Assembly (NCBI GenBank): GCA_030528525.1
Contig: JAUMYT010000012.1
Location: 1 to 64,000 of the forward strand
Reading direction: 5' to 3'
DNA from: Pasteurellaceae bacterium
GTDB lineage: Bacteria > Pseudomonadota > Gammaproteobacteria > Enterobacterales > Pasteurellaceae
DNA length: 64,000 nt
Shown piece after piece: positions 20,582 to 29,094 of the stretch (its first letter is position 1; each line of letters starts with the position of its first letter). Below the pieces are notes generated by a model. That model ran no database searches and was not told the DNA's origin. It saw only the letters and a list, made by a program, of their open reading frames with translations. The position numbers and the translations under genes are program-made.

Positions 20582-23362
20582 ATGAATAAATTCAGATTAA
20601 ATGTGATCAGTCTTTCGCTATTATCTGTGCTATTTCTGCCGGCGTATGCCCAAGAAACTACAATCAGCCAACAGCTCAATGATGTGATCGTTACCGGCAA
20701 AAAGAAAGCACATCGCAAAGAAAATGAAATTACCGGCTTAGGGAAAATTGTAAAAAATAGTGATGCGTTGAATAAAGAGCAAGTTCTCAGCATTCGTGAT
20801 TTAACCCGTTATGACCCTGGTATTTCCGTGGTTGAACAAGGGCGAGGGGCTTCTTCAGGTTACTCTATTCGTGGTGTAGATCGTAATCGAGTAGCATTAG
20901 TCGTCGATGGCTTACCACAAATCCAATCTTATGCTATTCAACACTCAAGCGGTGGTAGTGGTGCTATTAATGAAATTGAATATGAAAATATTCGGGCTAT
21001 TGAAATTAGTAAAGGAGCAAGTTCTGCCGAATACGGAAGTGGCTCAATGGGTGGAGCGGTTGGTTTTACAACTAAAGAAGCCCAAGACATTATTAAACCT
21101 AATCGTCAATGGGGATTACACTCAAAAACAGCATATAGCGGTAAGAATAACCAATTTACCCAATCTATTGCCTTTGCTGGACAGTCAAATGGCTTTGATG
21201 CTTTAGCTATCTATACACAACGTAGGGGCAAAGAGTTACAGGTGCATAAAGATGCGGGAAATCGTAAATATAATGTGACAAAAACTCATGCGTACCATCA
21301 CGATTTCCATCTATTAAGAGGGTTAAACGAGAAAACCAATCTAAACTGGTTTATTGTCGAAGGTGAATGTGAATCGAATACTACTTGTACACCTAAATAT
21401 TCTGCAGATCTCACTCGAAGCACACTAAGAACTCGTCGTGCTGATCCGCCGCTTTCTCCTGAGGAAGAAATTGCCTATCAATCTGAAGTCCATCCAACTG
21501 AAATACTCAGTGGTTCAGAGTATACTGGACCTAATCGAATCAAACCTAATCCAATGGATTATCGCACACAATCTTGGCTTATACGTTTGGGGTATCATTT
21601 CACGCCAAACCACTATATAGGTAATGTTTTTGAGCACACTCAACAAAGATACGATATTCAGGATATGTCACTTCCGAAATATTTCAGTGCCGATGAACGC
21701 AACAAACAGCTTACTCACATTGGCCGTGCTGCATATTCTGGTGACAACTTCTTGGATGGTGCATTTATCTATAACCAAAATACAACAAGAGCACCAATGG
21801 GGCTTCGCTGGTCAAGAACATTGTTTATTGATGAGCGACATACTAAAACCCGTAACGGCGTGTTTTATCGTTATCAGAACCCAAGTAAAGATACACTATT
21901 AAATCATGTGCAATTATCGTTCGATAGACAAAAAATTGAATTGAATAATTTCGTTCACTTACATCATTGTTCTGAATATCCAACAGTGGATAAAAATTGT
22001 CGTGTCAGTTTAGATAAGCCTTGGTCATTCTATGAGTCTGAACGCAATGTATATCAAGAAGTGCATAATATTGTGAAACTCCATTTAGATAAGTCCGTAA
22101 ACTGGGGGATCACTAAGCATAATTTAGCACTTTTAACTGGATTTGATAAATTCAGCTCTACGCTACATCGTGGCGATTACTTCAACCAACACTATCACGT
22201 TGAATGGGATTCCATTTCTGGTGGCTATACTTTTAATAATCCTGTTGTATATCGAAAATCAAAACCAGAAATTATTACAAAGCATTATTGTGATTGGGAT
22301 GAACCATCAGGACTATCTGATTGCTCAACTCGCTTAATCAAAGGCCACAATGTTTTTATTGCATTACGTGATCACATTTCGTTTGGCAAATATGTCGATA
22401 TAGGTTTAGGAGCCCGCTATGACAGACACCTCATGCAGTCTAATGACAAATGGACAGGTTCTGGCAAGTATGATACGTTCTCGTGGAATACGGGGTTAGT
22501 TGTTAAACCAACAGATTTTATGTCGCTTTCGTACCGAGTTTCTACTGGTTTTAGAGTACCAAGCTTCCAAGAGTTGTTTGGCTATCGTATTTCAGGCTTC
22601 AAAAAAGGTGTAAATGATAACGATGTTTACGTAACTAAAGTAAGACCAGAACGAGCATTTAACCAAGAAATCGGGGTGAATTTCCGCGGTGATTTTGGTT
22701 CCCTAGAAACGAGTTTCTTCAAGAATGATTATAAAGATATGATTGGCTTAGCTTCTCGTTTAGAAAACGGATCGGCTGGCAGCCATGGTTATCATAATAC
22801 CCAAGAAATTCAACTTACTGGCGTAAATCTCTTAGGTAAAATTGACTGGAATGGCGTATATGACAAAATTCCAGAAGGATTTTATACTTCACTAGCTTAT
22901 AACCGTATTAAACCGAAGAAAGTGAAAAACGATCCACGTTATACACATATTCGTAGTCCATTATTAGACTCCTTGCAACCTTCCCGTTACATTGTCGGTT
23001 TAGGCTATGATGAACCTGAAGGTAAATGGGGAATTTTAGGTTTGATGACCCATTCACAAGGCAAAAATAATCAGGAGCTTCTAGGCACCATAGAGCATGG
23101 TCAAGCAATTTACGATCTTAAATCAACCAAGAAGCGGACAAAATCATGGCGAGTTTATGACTTAGTCGGTTATGTGAATGTGAAAGATTTCCTCACCGTA
23201 CGGGCGGGCGTATATAACCTGTTTAACACCCGCTACGTTACATGGGAGTCCGTACGACAATCTTCGGTTAACTCACTACACAGTCACAGAGGAGTAGGCA
23301 GTTATGAACGTTATGCCGCACCAGGTCGAAATTATACACTTTCACTTGAGATGAAGTTCTAA
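20582..23362 (+). CDS. tbpA: Transferrin-binding protein A (TonB-dependent receptor)
   Basis: 926 residues, outer membrane. A signal peptide ends at AYAQETT. A TonB box, LNDVIVTGKKK, lies just inside the mature N-terminus. The plug domain follows (about 60-180; IRDLTRYDPGISVVEQGRG, YSIRGVDRNRVALVVDGLPQ), then a 22-strand barrel with long extracellular loops containing paired cysteines (CESNTTC, CDWDEPSGLSDC), ending NYTLSLEMKF with terminal Phe. Extracts iron from transferrin and imports it using TonB-ExbBD. Implies a vertebrate host; transferrin receptors are host-specific, so the loops would indicate which. Confidence 0.96.
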   Translation: MNKFRLNVISLSLLSVLFLPAYAQETTISQQLNDVIVTGKKKAHRKENEITGLGKIVKNSDALNKEQVLSIRDLTRYDPGISVVEQGRGASSGYSIRGVDRNRVALVVDGLPQIQSYAIQHSSGGSGAINEIEYENIRAIEISKGASSAEYGSGSMGGAVGFTTKEAQDIIKPNRQWGLHSKTAYSGKNNQFTQSIAFAGQSNGFDALAIYTQRRGKELQVHKDAGNRKYNVTKTHAYHHDFHLLRGLNEKTNLNWFIVEGECESNTTCTPKYSADLTRSTLRTRRADPPLSPEEEIAYQSEVHPTEILSGSEYTGPNRIKPNPMDYRTQSWLIRLGYHFTPNHYIGNVFEHTQQRYDIQDMSLPKYFSADERNKQLTHIGRAAYSGDNFLDGAFIYNQNTTRAPMGLRWSRTLFIDERHTKTRNGVFYRYQNPSKDTLLNHVQLSFDRQKIELNNFVHLHHCSEYPTVDKNCRVSLDKPWSFYESERNVYQEVHNIVKLHLDKSVNWGITKHNLALLTGFDKFSSTLHRGDYFNQHYHVEWDSISGGYTFNNPVVYRKSKPEIITKHYCDWDEPSGLSDCSTRLIKGHNVFIALRDHISFGKYVDIGLGARYDRHLMQSNDKWTGSGKYDTFSWNTGLVVKPTDFMSLSYRVSTGFRVPSFQELFGYRISGFKKGVNDNDVYVTKVRPERAFNQEIGVNFRGDFGSLETSFFKNDYKDMIGLASRLENGSAGSHGYHNTQEIQLTGVNLLGKIDWNGVYDKIPEGFYTSLAYNRIKPKKVKNDPRYTHIRSPLLDSLQPSRYIVGLGYDEPEGKWGILGLMTHSQGKNNQELLGTIEHGQAIYDLKSTKKRTKSWRVYDLVGYVNVKDFLTVRAGVYNLFNTRYVTWESVRQSSVNSLHSHRGVGSYERYAAPGRNYTLSLEMKF

Positions 23363-23377
23363 CCCTTTTTATCGCAG

Positions 23378-23403
23378 CCACCTTCACTTGAAGGTGGTTT
23401 TTT
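23378..23403 (+). terminator. Terminator of the tonB-tbpA operon
   Basis: CCACCTTC and GAAGGTGG form a perfect 8-bp stem around ACTT, followed by TTTTTTA. Confidence 0.9.
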
Positions 23404-23450
23404 ACACAAAATGCATCGTATTTTCCTGAAATAGGTAAGCATATAGCAAT

Positions 23451-23483
23451 TTTGCATTTTCTCCATTTTTCTCGCCCCCTTGT
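23451..23483 (-). repeat. Uptake-signal-like element, copy 6
   Basis: Minus strand ACAAGGGGGCGAGAAAAAT then AAAATGCAAAAT, between the tbpA terminator and the tna CRP site. Confidence 0.8.
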
Positions 23484-23505
23484 TCTTCACCTTCCTCCAC
23501 TATTT

Positions 23506-23521
23506 TGTGATACTTGTCACA
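23506..23521 (+). promoter_or_regulatory. CRP-cAMP binding site of the tna operon
   Basis: TGTGATACTTGTCACA matches the TGTGA-N6-TCACA consensus perfectly. Its centre lies about 60 bases before the predicted start of transcription, the class I arrangement of E. coli tnaCAB. Confidence 0.85.
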
Positions 23522-23538
23522 AATTTGAAACAAAACAG

Positions 23539-23567
23539 ATGACAAAATAAACAACTCTGATTACCCT
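23539..23567 (+). promoter_or_regulatory. tna promoter
   Basis: ATGACA (-35) and TACCCT (-10) are spaced by 17 bp. The -10 is poor, which fits a CRP-dependent promoter. Confidence 0.6.
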
Positions 23568-23603
23568 AGCCTCGCTATTCTTCATTCAAGCAGGATTAAG
23601 TCT

Positions 23604-23684
23604 ATGCAAGTGACACTCTCCATATCACAATTTTGGATCACTATTGATCCAAAACTCTCTTTCTTCTTTCCCATAGCCGTCTAA
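23604..23684 (+). CDS. tnaC: TnaC tryptophanase leader peptide
   Basis: 26 codons, MQVTLSISQFWITIDPKLSF and then FFPIAV. The residues needed for tryptophan-induced ribosome arrest in E. coli TnaC (Trp12, Asp16, Pro24) are present with identical spacing as Trp11, Asp15 and Pro23. Unlike E. coli, three residues (Ile-Ala-Val) follow the critical proline before the stop. AGGA lies ahead of the ATG. A pyrimidine-rich spacer of about 100 bases to tnaA, suitable as a Rho-loading region, follows. Regulation by tryptophan-dependent antitermination is inferred. Confidence 0.88.
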   Translation: MQVTLSISQFWITIDPKLSFFFPIAV

Positions 23685-23696
23685 TCTTTTAGGCAA

Positions 23697-23730
23697 TTTT
23701 ACATTTTCTCTATTTTTCTCACCCCCTTGC
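23697..23730 (-). repeat. Uptake-signal-like element, copy 7 (in tnaC-tnaA leader)
   Basis: Minus strand GCAAGGGGGTGAGAAAAAT then AAAATGTAAAAT. In the transcript it supplies a C/U-rich patch between tnaC and tnaA. Confidence 0.75.
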
Positions 23731-23786
23731 AAAGTAACGCTTTGTTATTTTGCCTAATGCTCTACAACAAATTTAAGGATTTTATG

Positions 23787-25202
23787 ATGGAAAACTTCAA
23801 ACATTTACCAGAACCGTTTCGTATTCGTGTGATTGAACCTGTTAAACGTACCACCCGTGAATATCGTGATCAGGCAATGCTCAACGCAGGTATGAATCCA
23901 TTCCTGCTTGATAGCGAAGATATTTTTATCGATTTATTAACCGACAGTGGCACAGGTGCCGTTACCCAAGAAATGCAAGCGGCGATGTTGCGTGGGGACG
24001 AAGCCTATAGTGGCAGCCGTAGTTATTACGCTCTCGCCAATGCGGTGAAAGAGATTTTTGGTTATGAATATACCATTCCTACTCACCAAGGACGTGGTGC
24101 GGAGCAAATTTATATTCCTGTATTGATCAAAAAACGGGAGCAGGAAAAAGGGTTAGATCGCAGCAAAATGGTGGTGTTCTCCAACTATTTCTTCGACACC
24201 ACCCAAGGACACAGCCAAATCAACGGGGCAACCGTGCGTAATACCTACATCAAAGAAGCCTTTGATACGGGCGTTGAACACGATTTCAAAGGCAACTTTG
24301 ATTTAGAGAAGTTAGAGCAAGGTATTTTGGAGGTTGGGGCAGAAAATGTGCCTTATATTGTCTGCACGATCACCTGTAACTCCGCCGGCGGTCAGCCTGT
24401 TTCGTTGGCGAATATGAAAGGAATGTATGCCATTGCACAAAAATATGACATTCCTGTGATTATGGACTCCGCCCGTTTTGCGGAAAATGCCTACTTTATC
24501 CAACAGCGTGAAGCGGAATATAAAGACTGGACGATTGAGCAAATCACCTTTGAGAGCTATAAATATGCCGATGCCTTGGCAATGTCAGCGAAAAAAGATG
24601 CGATGGTGCCAATGGGTGGCTTATTATGTTTTAAAGACAAACGTATGGAAGATGTGTATAATGACTGCCGTACTATTTGCGTAGTACAAGAAGGCTTCCC
24701 AACCTATGGCGGTTTGGAAGGCGGTGCGATGGAGCGTTTAGCGGTCGGATTGCGTGATGGTATGCGTCAAGATTGGTTGGCATACCGTATCAATCAAATC
24801 GAATATTTGGTCAAAGGATTAGAGGCCATTGGTGTCGTTTGTCAGCAACCGGGCGGACACGCTGCCTTTGTAGACGCTGGCAAATTATTGCCACACATTC
24901 CTGCAGACCAATTCCCTGCACAGGCATTAGCTTGTGAGTTATACAAAGTCGCAGGCATTCGTGCGGTGGAAATTGGTTCTTTCCTACTCGGACGTGATCC
25001 GAAAACAGGCGAACAACTGCCTTGTCCTGCTGAACTATTACGATTAACCATTCCGCGTGCCACTTACACCCAAACTCATATGGACTTCATTATTGAAGCT
25101 TTCCAAAAAGTGAAAGAAAACGCCCCAAATATCAAAGGCTTAACTTTCACTTATGAGCCAAAAGTGTTACGCCACTTCACCGCTCGGTTGAAAGAAGTGT
25201 AA
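23787..25202 (+). CDS. tnaA: Tryptophanase
   Basis: PLP enzyme degrading tryptophan to indole, pyruvate and ammonia. 471 residues from [11 protein letters not shown], equal to E. coli TnaA; an ATG three bases earlier (23784) is the other candidate, with AAGGA upstream. The PLP lysine region [12 protein letters not shown] and the substrate region [15 protein letters not shown]-like segment ([14 protein letters not shown]) are intact. Predicts an indole-positive phenotype. Operon tnaC-tnaA-tnaB under CRP and tryptophan control. Confidence 0.97.
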   Translation: MENFKHLPEPFRIRVIEPVKRTTREYRDQAMLNAGMNPFLLDSEDIFIDLLTDSGTGAVTQEMQAAMLRGDEAYSGSRSYYALANAVKEIFGYEYTIPTHQGRGAEQIYIPVLIKKREQEKGLDRSKMVVFSNYFFDTTQGHSQINGATVRNTYIKEAFDTGVEHDFKGNFDLEKLEQGILEVGAENVPYIVCTITCNSAGGQPVSLANMKGMYAIAQKYDIPVIMDSARFAENAYFIQQREAEYKDWTIEQITFESYKYADALAMSAKKDAMVPMGGLLCFKDKRMEDVYNDCRTICVVQEGFPTYGGLEGGAMERLAVGLRDGMRQDWLAYRINQIEYLVKGLEAIGVVCQQPGGHAAFVDAGKLLPHIPADQFPAQALACELYKVAGIRAVEIGSFLLGRDPKTGEQLPCPAELLRLTIPRATYTQTHMDFIIEAFQKVKENAPNIKGLTFTYEPKVLRHFTARLKEV

Positions 25203-25235
25203 TTTGCAGAATTTATCATTAATCTACCCCCTTGT
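25203..25235 (-). repeat. Uptake-signal-like element, copy 8
   Basis: Minus strand ACAAGGGGGTAGATTAAT then TTCTGCAAAT, in the tnaA-tnaB gap. Confidence 0.7.
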
Positions 25236-25246
25236 TGTGGGTAACA

Positions 25247-25270
25247 GTGGGCGAATATGCCCACTTTTCG
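25247..25270 (+). terminator. Hairpin between tnaA and tnaB
   Basis: AGTGGGC and GCCCACT pair around GAATAT, followed by TTTCG. A short U-run suggests partial termination or a stability boundary between the two genes. Confidence 0.5.
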
Positions 25271-25283
25271 AAAGGAATAGCGT

Positions 25284-26510
25284 ATGAAAAAATCACCTTC
25301 TATTTTTGGCGGTGCTTGCATTATTGCGAGTGTCTGCGTTGGTGCAGGTATGCTTGGCTTGCCAAGCTCAGGCGCAGGCGCTTGGACAATTTGGTCGATC
25401 TTAACCGTCTGCTTTACGATGATGATGATGACGATCTCAGGTTGGTTATTGCTTGAAGCCTATAAACATTACGATATTCGGGCATCATTTAATACCGTGA
25501 CCAAAAATATGCTTGGCAGCGGTGTCAATATCATTAACAATCTATCGGTCTATTTTGTAGGTGGGATTTTGCTGTATGCCTACACCACGGCTTCAGGCGG
25601 GATTTTAAGCGGCTTGGCAGGTGAGTGGTTAAGCCTTGATTCTCGAATTTGGTCGATTCTGTTCGTGTTAGTGTTCTCTTTCTTCGTGTGGCACTCCACC
25701 CGAATTGTCGATCGCATTTCGGTGATTTTAATCATTTTTATGGCGTTATCCTTTATTTTCAGCGTATCAGGACTCACCGCCAATATTGATCTTGCCACCT
25801 TGTTTGATACCCACGGCACAAACTCTAGCTATGCAATGTATGCCCTCGGTTTATTGCCTGTTGCGTTAACCTCGTTCGGTTATCACCACTCGGTATCCAC
25901 AATGCGAGCCTATTATGGTGAAGAACGCAAAGCCAAATATGCGATTTTAGGTGGCACATTGATCGCCCTTTCTCTTTATTTGCTCTGGATTGTGTCCATT
26001 TTTGGTAACTTACCGCGTGATCAATTCGCACCTGTATTAGCAAGTGATGGTAATTTAGACGTACTACTTGGAGCGTTAGGTAATGTGATTGAATCTGGTA
26101 CAGTTAAACAAGCGATTAACGCCTTCTCCATTGCGGCAATTTTGTCTTCGTTTATCGGCGTAGGCTTGGGCGTGTTTGACTTCTTGGCGGATTTCTTCAA
26201 ATTCGATAACAGCAAAGCTGGACGTGCCAAATCTTGGGCGGTCACCTTCTTACCACCGTTGATTTTATCCGTTGCCTATCCACTCGGTTTCTTAAAAGCG
26301 ATTGGCTATGCCGGAGCGGTTGCAACCATCTGGACATGCATTATCCCTGCGTTATTAGCCAAAAAATCTCGCTCGATGCCAAATGGCAATGTTGGATTTA
26401 AAGTCGGAGGCGGTAACTTTACCCTCATTTTATTGATTATATTTGGCATTGTCACTGCCGCTTTCCACTTCTTAGCGATGTTTGAGAAACTCCCTGCATT
26501 TAAAGGCTAA
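25284..26510 (+). CDS. tnaB: Low-affinity tryptophan permease TnaB (HAAAP family)
   Basis: 408 residues with about 11 membrane helices. The N-terminus FGGACIIASVCVGAGMLGLP is the hydroxy/aromatic amino-acid permease signature; YALGLLPVALTSFGYHHSV is another family block. Imports tryptophan for TnaA. AAAGGA lies ahead of the ATG. Its placement directly behind tnaA separates it from Mtr and TyrP paralogues. Confidence 0.93.
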   Translation: MKKSPSIFGGACIIASVCVGAGMLGLPSSGAGAWTIWSILTVCFTMMMMTISGWLLLEAYKHYDIRASFNTVTKNMLGSGVNIINNLSVYFVGGILLYAYTTASGGILSGLAGEWLSLDSRIWSILFVLVFSFFVWHSTRIVDRISVILIIFMALSFIFSVSGLTANIDLATLFDTHGTNSSYAMYALGLLPVALTSFGYHHSVSTMRAYYGEERKAKYAILGGTLIALSLYLLWIVSIFGNLPRDQFAPVLASDGNLDVLLGALGNVIESGTVKQAINAFSIAAILSSFIGVGLGVFDFLADFFKFDNSKAGRAKSWAVTFLPPLILSVAYPLGFLKAIGYAGAVATIWTCIIPALLAKKSRSMPNGNVGFKVGGGNFTLILLIIFGIVTAAFHFLAMFEKLPAFKG

Positions 26511-26516
26511 ACTGAC

Positions 26517-26560
26517 AAAATGGCAGAGAAATACGTTACATCGGCTCTGCCATTTATTCA
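26517..26560 (+). terminator. Terminator of the tna operon
   Basis: ATGGCAGAG and CTCTGCCAT form a 9-bp stem around a 16-base loop, followed by TTATTC. Confidence 0.75.
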
Positions 26561-26623
26561 TATGCCAGTGCAGGAGGTGAAAATCTGTTACAATGCCTCG
26601 TTGCAACTGTCATCTCAGAAACT

Positions 26624-27154
26624 ATGTTATCTTTTACTCAAGCTCTCAATGCAAAACTGGCAATTTTCTCGCCATATTTAAACCATTCAATAACGGTCTC
26701 CTCTACTTTATTTTGTTTAAGCCAGGGTAAAGTGGCAGATTTTGTCGCAGAAATTGAACGAACCGGCGAACTCGCCGCCCAGCAGCAAGACAGCCTACAC
26801 GTTGAATTTTATAGCCAACGCGTAGTGCAACAATTTGATTACTTAAAAAAAGCCATTGATAAGCTGGAACAAACGCAAAAACAGACCACACCCGTGGTGT
26901 ATCGCACATCTTATCGTTTTGCAAAAAGTCCGCACAACTTACCCCCTTGTAAACGGCTTAAGGAGTATCAAAAAGCCTTGCGAGCATTAAATGACAAACT
27001 CAGCTGGCTTATCGAGCAAAATTATGCTACGCAAGATCCAAACCATCAACGCCATTTCCAACTTCAAATTCAAGAAACTGAATACCGCAAACAGAAATGT
27101 CTAGCCGCTATTCACACATTAGAAGATATGATGAATAAAAAAGCGGGGGGCTAA
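26624..27154 (+). CDS. priC: Primosomal replication protein N'' (PriC)
   Basis: 176 residues, all-helical, with family features LHVEFYSQRVVQQFDYLKKA and the Arg/Lys-rich C-terminal region with YRKQKCLAAI. PriC helps reload DnaB at stalled forks. FAKSPHNLPPCKRLKEY is the translation of an uptake-like element, apparently accommodated in a surface loop. The gene is a single transcription unit whose end overlaps a strong hairpin. Confidence 0.82.
   Translation: MLSFTQALNAKLAIFSPYLNHSITVSSTLFCLSQGKVADFVAEIERTGELAAQQQDSLHVEFYSQRVVQQFDYLKKAIDKLEQTQKQTTPVVYRTSYRFAKSPHNLPPCKRLKEYQKALRALNDKLSWLIEQNYATQDPNHQRHFQLQIQETEYRKQKCLAAIHTLEDMMNKKAGG
26916..26950 (-). repeat. Uptake-signal-like element, copy 9 (inside priC)
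   Basis: Minus strand ACAAGGGGGTAAGTTGTG then TTTTTGCAAAACG. Encodes FAKSPHNLPPC in priC. Confidence 0.85.
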
Positions 27155-27174
27155 TTTCTGCCCCCTGCTTTCGT
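27139..27174. terminator. Terminator between convergent priC and dedA
   Basis: AAAGCGGGGGGC and GCCCCCTGCTTT form the stem, with TCGTTT on one side and an A-run on the other. It overlaps the priC stop. Confidence 0.75.
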
Positions 27175-27183
27175 TTGCGTGAT

Positions 27184-27786
27184 TTACTGTGATTTATTCT
27201 GACGACTCTTCTTCCATTTCCAAAAGACAAATAAGCCACCAATGAGCAATAACACCCAAATGATCATCTGCCCACGATGAATTTGCTCTTCCAACCAATC
27301 AAGATTGCGTGCCCCAAAATCACCCAAGTAGACCCAAATTGGTACCGAGATAATCGCTGCAAAGAAATCCACGAGAACAAAACGTGTGAAACTCACGCGG
27401 CGGGTGATGCCCGAGACCAGATACACAACCGCGCGTAACCCTGGCAAAAAACGAGCGACAAACAGCAACTTCCAACCTTCTTTTTCAAAACGTTGCTGTA
27501 CTAAATTAAAACGCTCTGGTGTCGCAATCTTGCGGATTAAGGGGAATTTTAGGATTTTCTCGCCATAAATTCGCCCAAGCCAATACATGGTGCTATCCCC
27601 CACCAACACCCCAATCATACTGACTACCAACATCCAATGTACATTGGTATAACCAAGCCCTGAAATCACGCCACCTGAAACCAGCGTAATATCTTCAGGA
27701 ATCGGCACGCCGAACCCACAAATCAGCAAAACAAAGAAAACCGCCCAGTAGCCATAACTACTAAAAAATTCAATAAGATACTCCAT
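27184..27786 (-). CDS. DedA-family membrane protein
   Basis: 200 residues, inner membrane, with the VTT/SNARE-associated core: GFGVPIPEDITLVSGG, GDSTMYWLGRIYG, and FVARFLPGLRAVVYLVSG with the conserved arginines. DedA proteins are needed for envelope integrity and drug tolerance and are now linked to lipid-carrier flipping; the substrate cannot be assigned here. Starts 12 bases after purR and so is probably its operon partner. It ends in a basic KWKKSRQNK tail. Confidence 0.88.
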   Translation of the reverse strand: MEYLIEFFSSYGYWAVFFVLLICGFGVPIPEDITLVSGGVISGLGYTNVHWMLVVSMIGVLVGDSTMYWLGRIYGEKILKFPLIRKIATPERFNLVQQRFEKEGWKLLFVARFLPGLRAVVYLVSGITRRVSFTRFVLVDFFAAIISVPIWVYLGDFGARNLDWLEEQIHRGQMIIWVLLLIGGLFVFWKWKKSRQNKSQ

Positions 27787-27798
27787 TAAAAATTCCTT

Positions 27799-28812
27799 TT
27801 ATTGTTGATTTAAATGACGAACAGATTGGCGAACAACTAACTCGGGATAAAACTCCAACGTTGTTGGTTGATGTTTATCCTCTGGCGACTCAATCCTCTC
27901 CAGTAAAATATCTAATGCCATTCGTCCAACCCGTGCTTTTGATTGGTGAATCGTGGTTAACGGTGGAGCATAAAACCGAGAGTTGTGAATATTGTCATAA
28001 CCGATCACCGAAATATCTTGCGGCACCTGCAATCCCTTTTCCGTAATCGCTGAAATAGCACCCAGTGCAACCGTATCACAAGAACAGACGACCGCCGTCG
28101 GTAATTTTTCCTGCTTTAAAATTTGATTCATACTTTCATAGCCTGCTTCTGGCTCAAAATCATTTTCGGCAATCCATTCATCTCGAATAAGCAAGCCTGC
28201 CTCGGTCATCGCTTTCACATAACCATCAAAACGCGATTTACTGATCGTTTTAAACAGATCGCCAGCAATAATCGCAATATCTCGATGCCCGTTATCAATT
28301 AAATAGCGAGTTGCCATATAGCCGCCCTCTAAACCATGATCGATAATGCGATCACTTTTATGGTCATTTGGCCCCCAATCCATCACGACCATCGGTACAT
28401 TAATCGCATTGAATAAACTAAATGAGTTTTCAGCATATTCAGAGCACATCACTAAAATGCCGTCCACTCGTTTCTTCACTAACATATCTAGATGATTTTG
28501 AATTTTTTCAGGATCGTTTTGTGTATTACACAAAAATAGCGAATAACCTTTTTGGTAGCAATACTCTTCCACTGCCAATACAATTTCAGCAAAGTATGGT
28601 GCTTCACTTGTCGTAATAATCATACCAATTGATTTGGTGGTATTCACCTTCAAACTGCGTGCCACCGCACTGGGCGAATAATTTAGGGCTTCAACTGCCT
28701 GCCACACCGCTTTTGAGGTTTCTTCAGAAACAAAACGCGTTTTATTAATCACATGGGAAACGGTTGTGGTTGAAACGCCTGCCAATTTGGCAACATCTTT
28801 GATCGTAGCCAT
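27799..28812 (-). CDS. purR: Purine repressor PurR (LacI family)
   Basis: 337 residues. Helix-turn-helix [20 protein letters not shown] and hinge [12 protein letters not shown] are nearly identical to E. coli PurR. The effector domain carries [33 protein letters not shown] and [15 protein letters not shown]. It represses purine genes when hypoxanthine or guanine is bound. I saw no clear PurR box in front of guaB or guaA in this window. Confidence 0.93.
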   Translation of the reverse strand: MATIKDVAKLAGVSTTTVSHVINKTRFVSEETSKAVWQAVEALNYSPSAVARSLKVNTTKSIGMIITTSEAPYFAEIVLAVEEYCYQKGYSLFLCNTQNDPEKIQNHLDMLVKKRVDGILVMCSEYAENSFSLFNAINVPMVVMDWGPNDHKSDRIIDHGLEGGYMATRYLIDNGHRDIAIIAGDLFKTISKSRFDGYVKAMTEAGLLIRDEWIAENDFEPEAGYESMNQILKQEKLPTAVVCSCDTVALGAISAITEKGLQVPQDISVIGYDNIHNSRFYAPPLTTIHQSKARVGRMALDILLERIESPEDKHQPTTLEFYPELVVRQSVRHLNQQ

Positions 28813-28954
28813 AAAGTAGATTCCTCACCATAAAAAAATTACGCCATTATGCCAGTTTTAGCCAATTTCTTAAATCAAAATCACGGTTCACATTGCTTTT
28901 TTATGAGATCACTTTAAAATAGTGACAATTTTTATACTATTATTCACAGGAGTC

Positions 28955-29044
28955 ATGATCATCATGGGTACATTCGGTTATGCAATGTTAGCGGTCGCAG
29001 GTGCATTAGGTATGCTTGTTGCATTTGCCATTAACATTTTCTAA
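28955..29044 (+). CDS. Tiny single-span membrane peptide next to purR
   Basis: 29 codons (or 26 from the ATG at 28964), ending AFAINIF. Apart from the first few residues it is one hydrophobic helix rich in Ala, Gly, Leu and Met. AGGAG at 28948-28952 is closer to the ideal distance from the second ATG (11 bases) than from the first (2 bases), so the start is open. TATACT at 28933-28938 is a good -10 and a UUCG-loop terminator follows the stop, so it looks like a complete gene. E. coli has the 29-residue YnhF beside purR; equivalence by position is inference. Confidence 0.65.
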   Translation: MIIMGTFGYAMLAVAGALGMLVAFAINIF

Positions 29045-29059
29045 TTTTGATTGATGAAA

Positions 29060-29086
29060 GAAGCGTCTTCGGACGCTTTTGTTGTT
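29060..29086 (+). terminator. Terminator with UUCG loop after the tiny membrane peptide
   Basis: AAGCGTC-TTCG-GACGCTT followed by TTGTTGTTT. mnmC starts 9 bases later, so mnmC may rely on read-through or on a promoter within this region. Confidence 0.85.
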
Positions 29087-29094
29087 TATAGACT

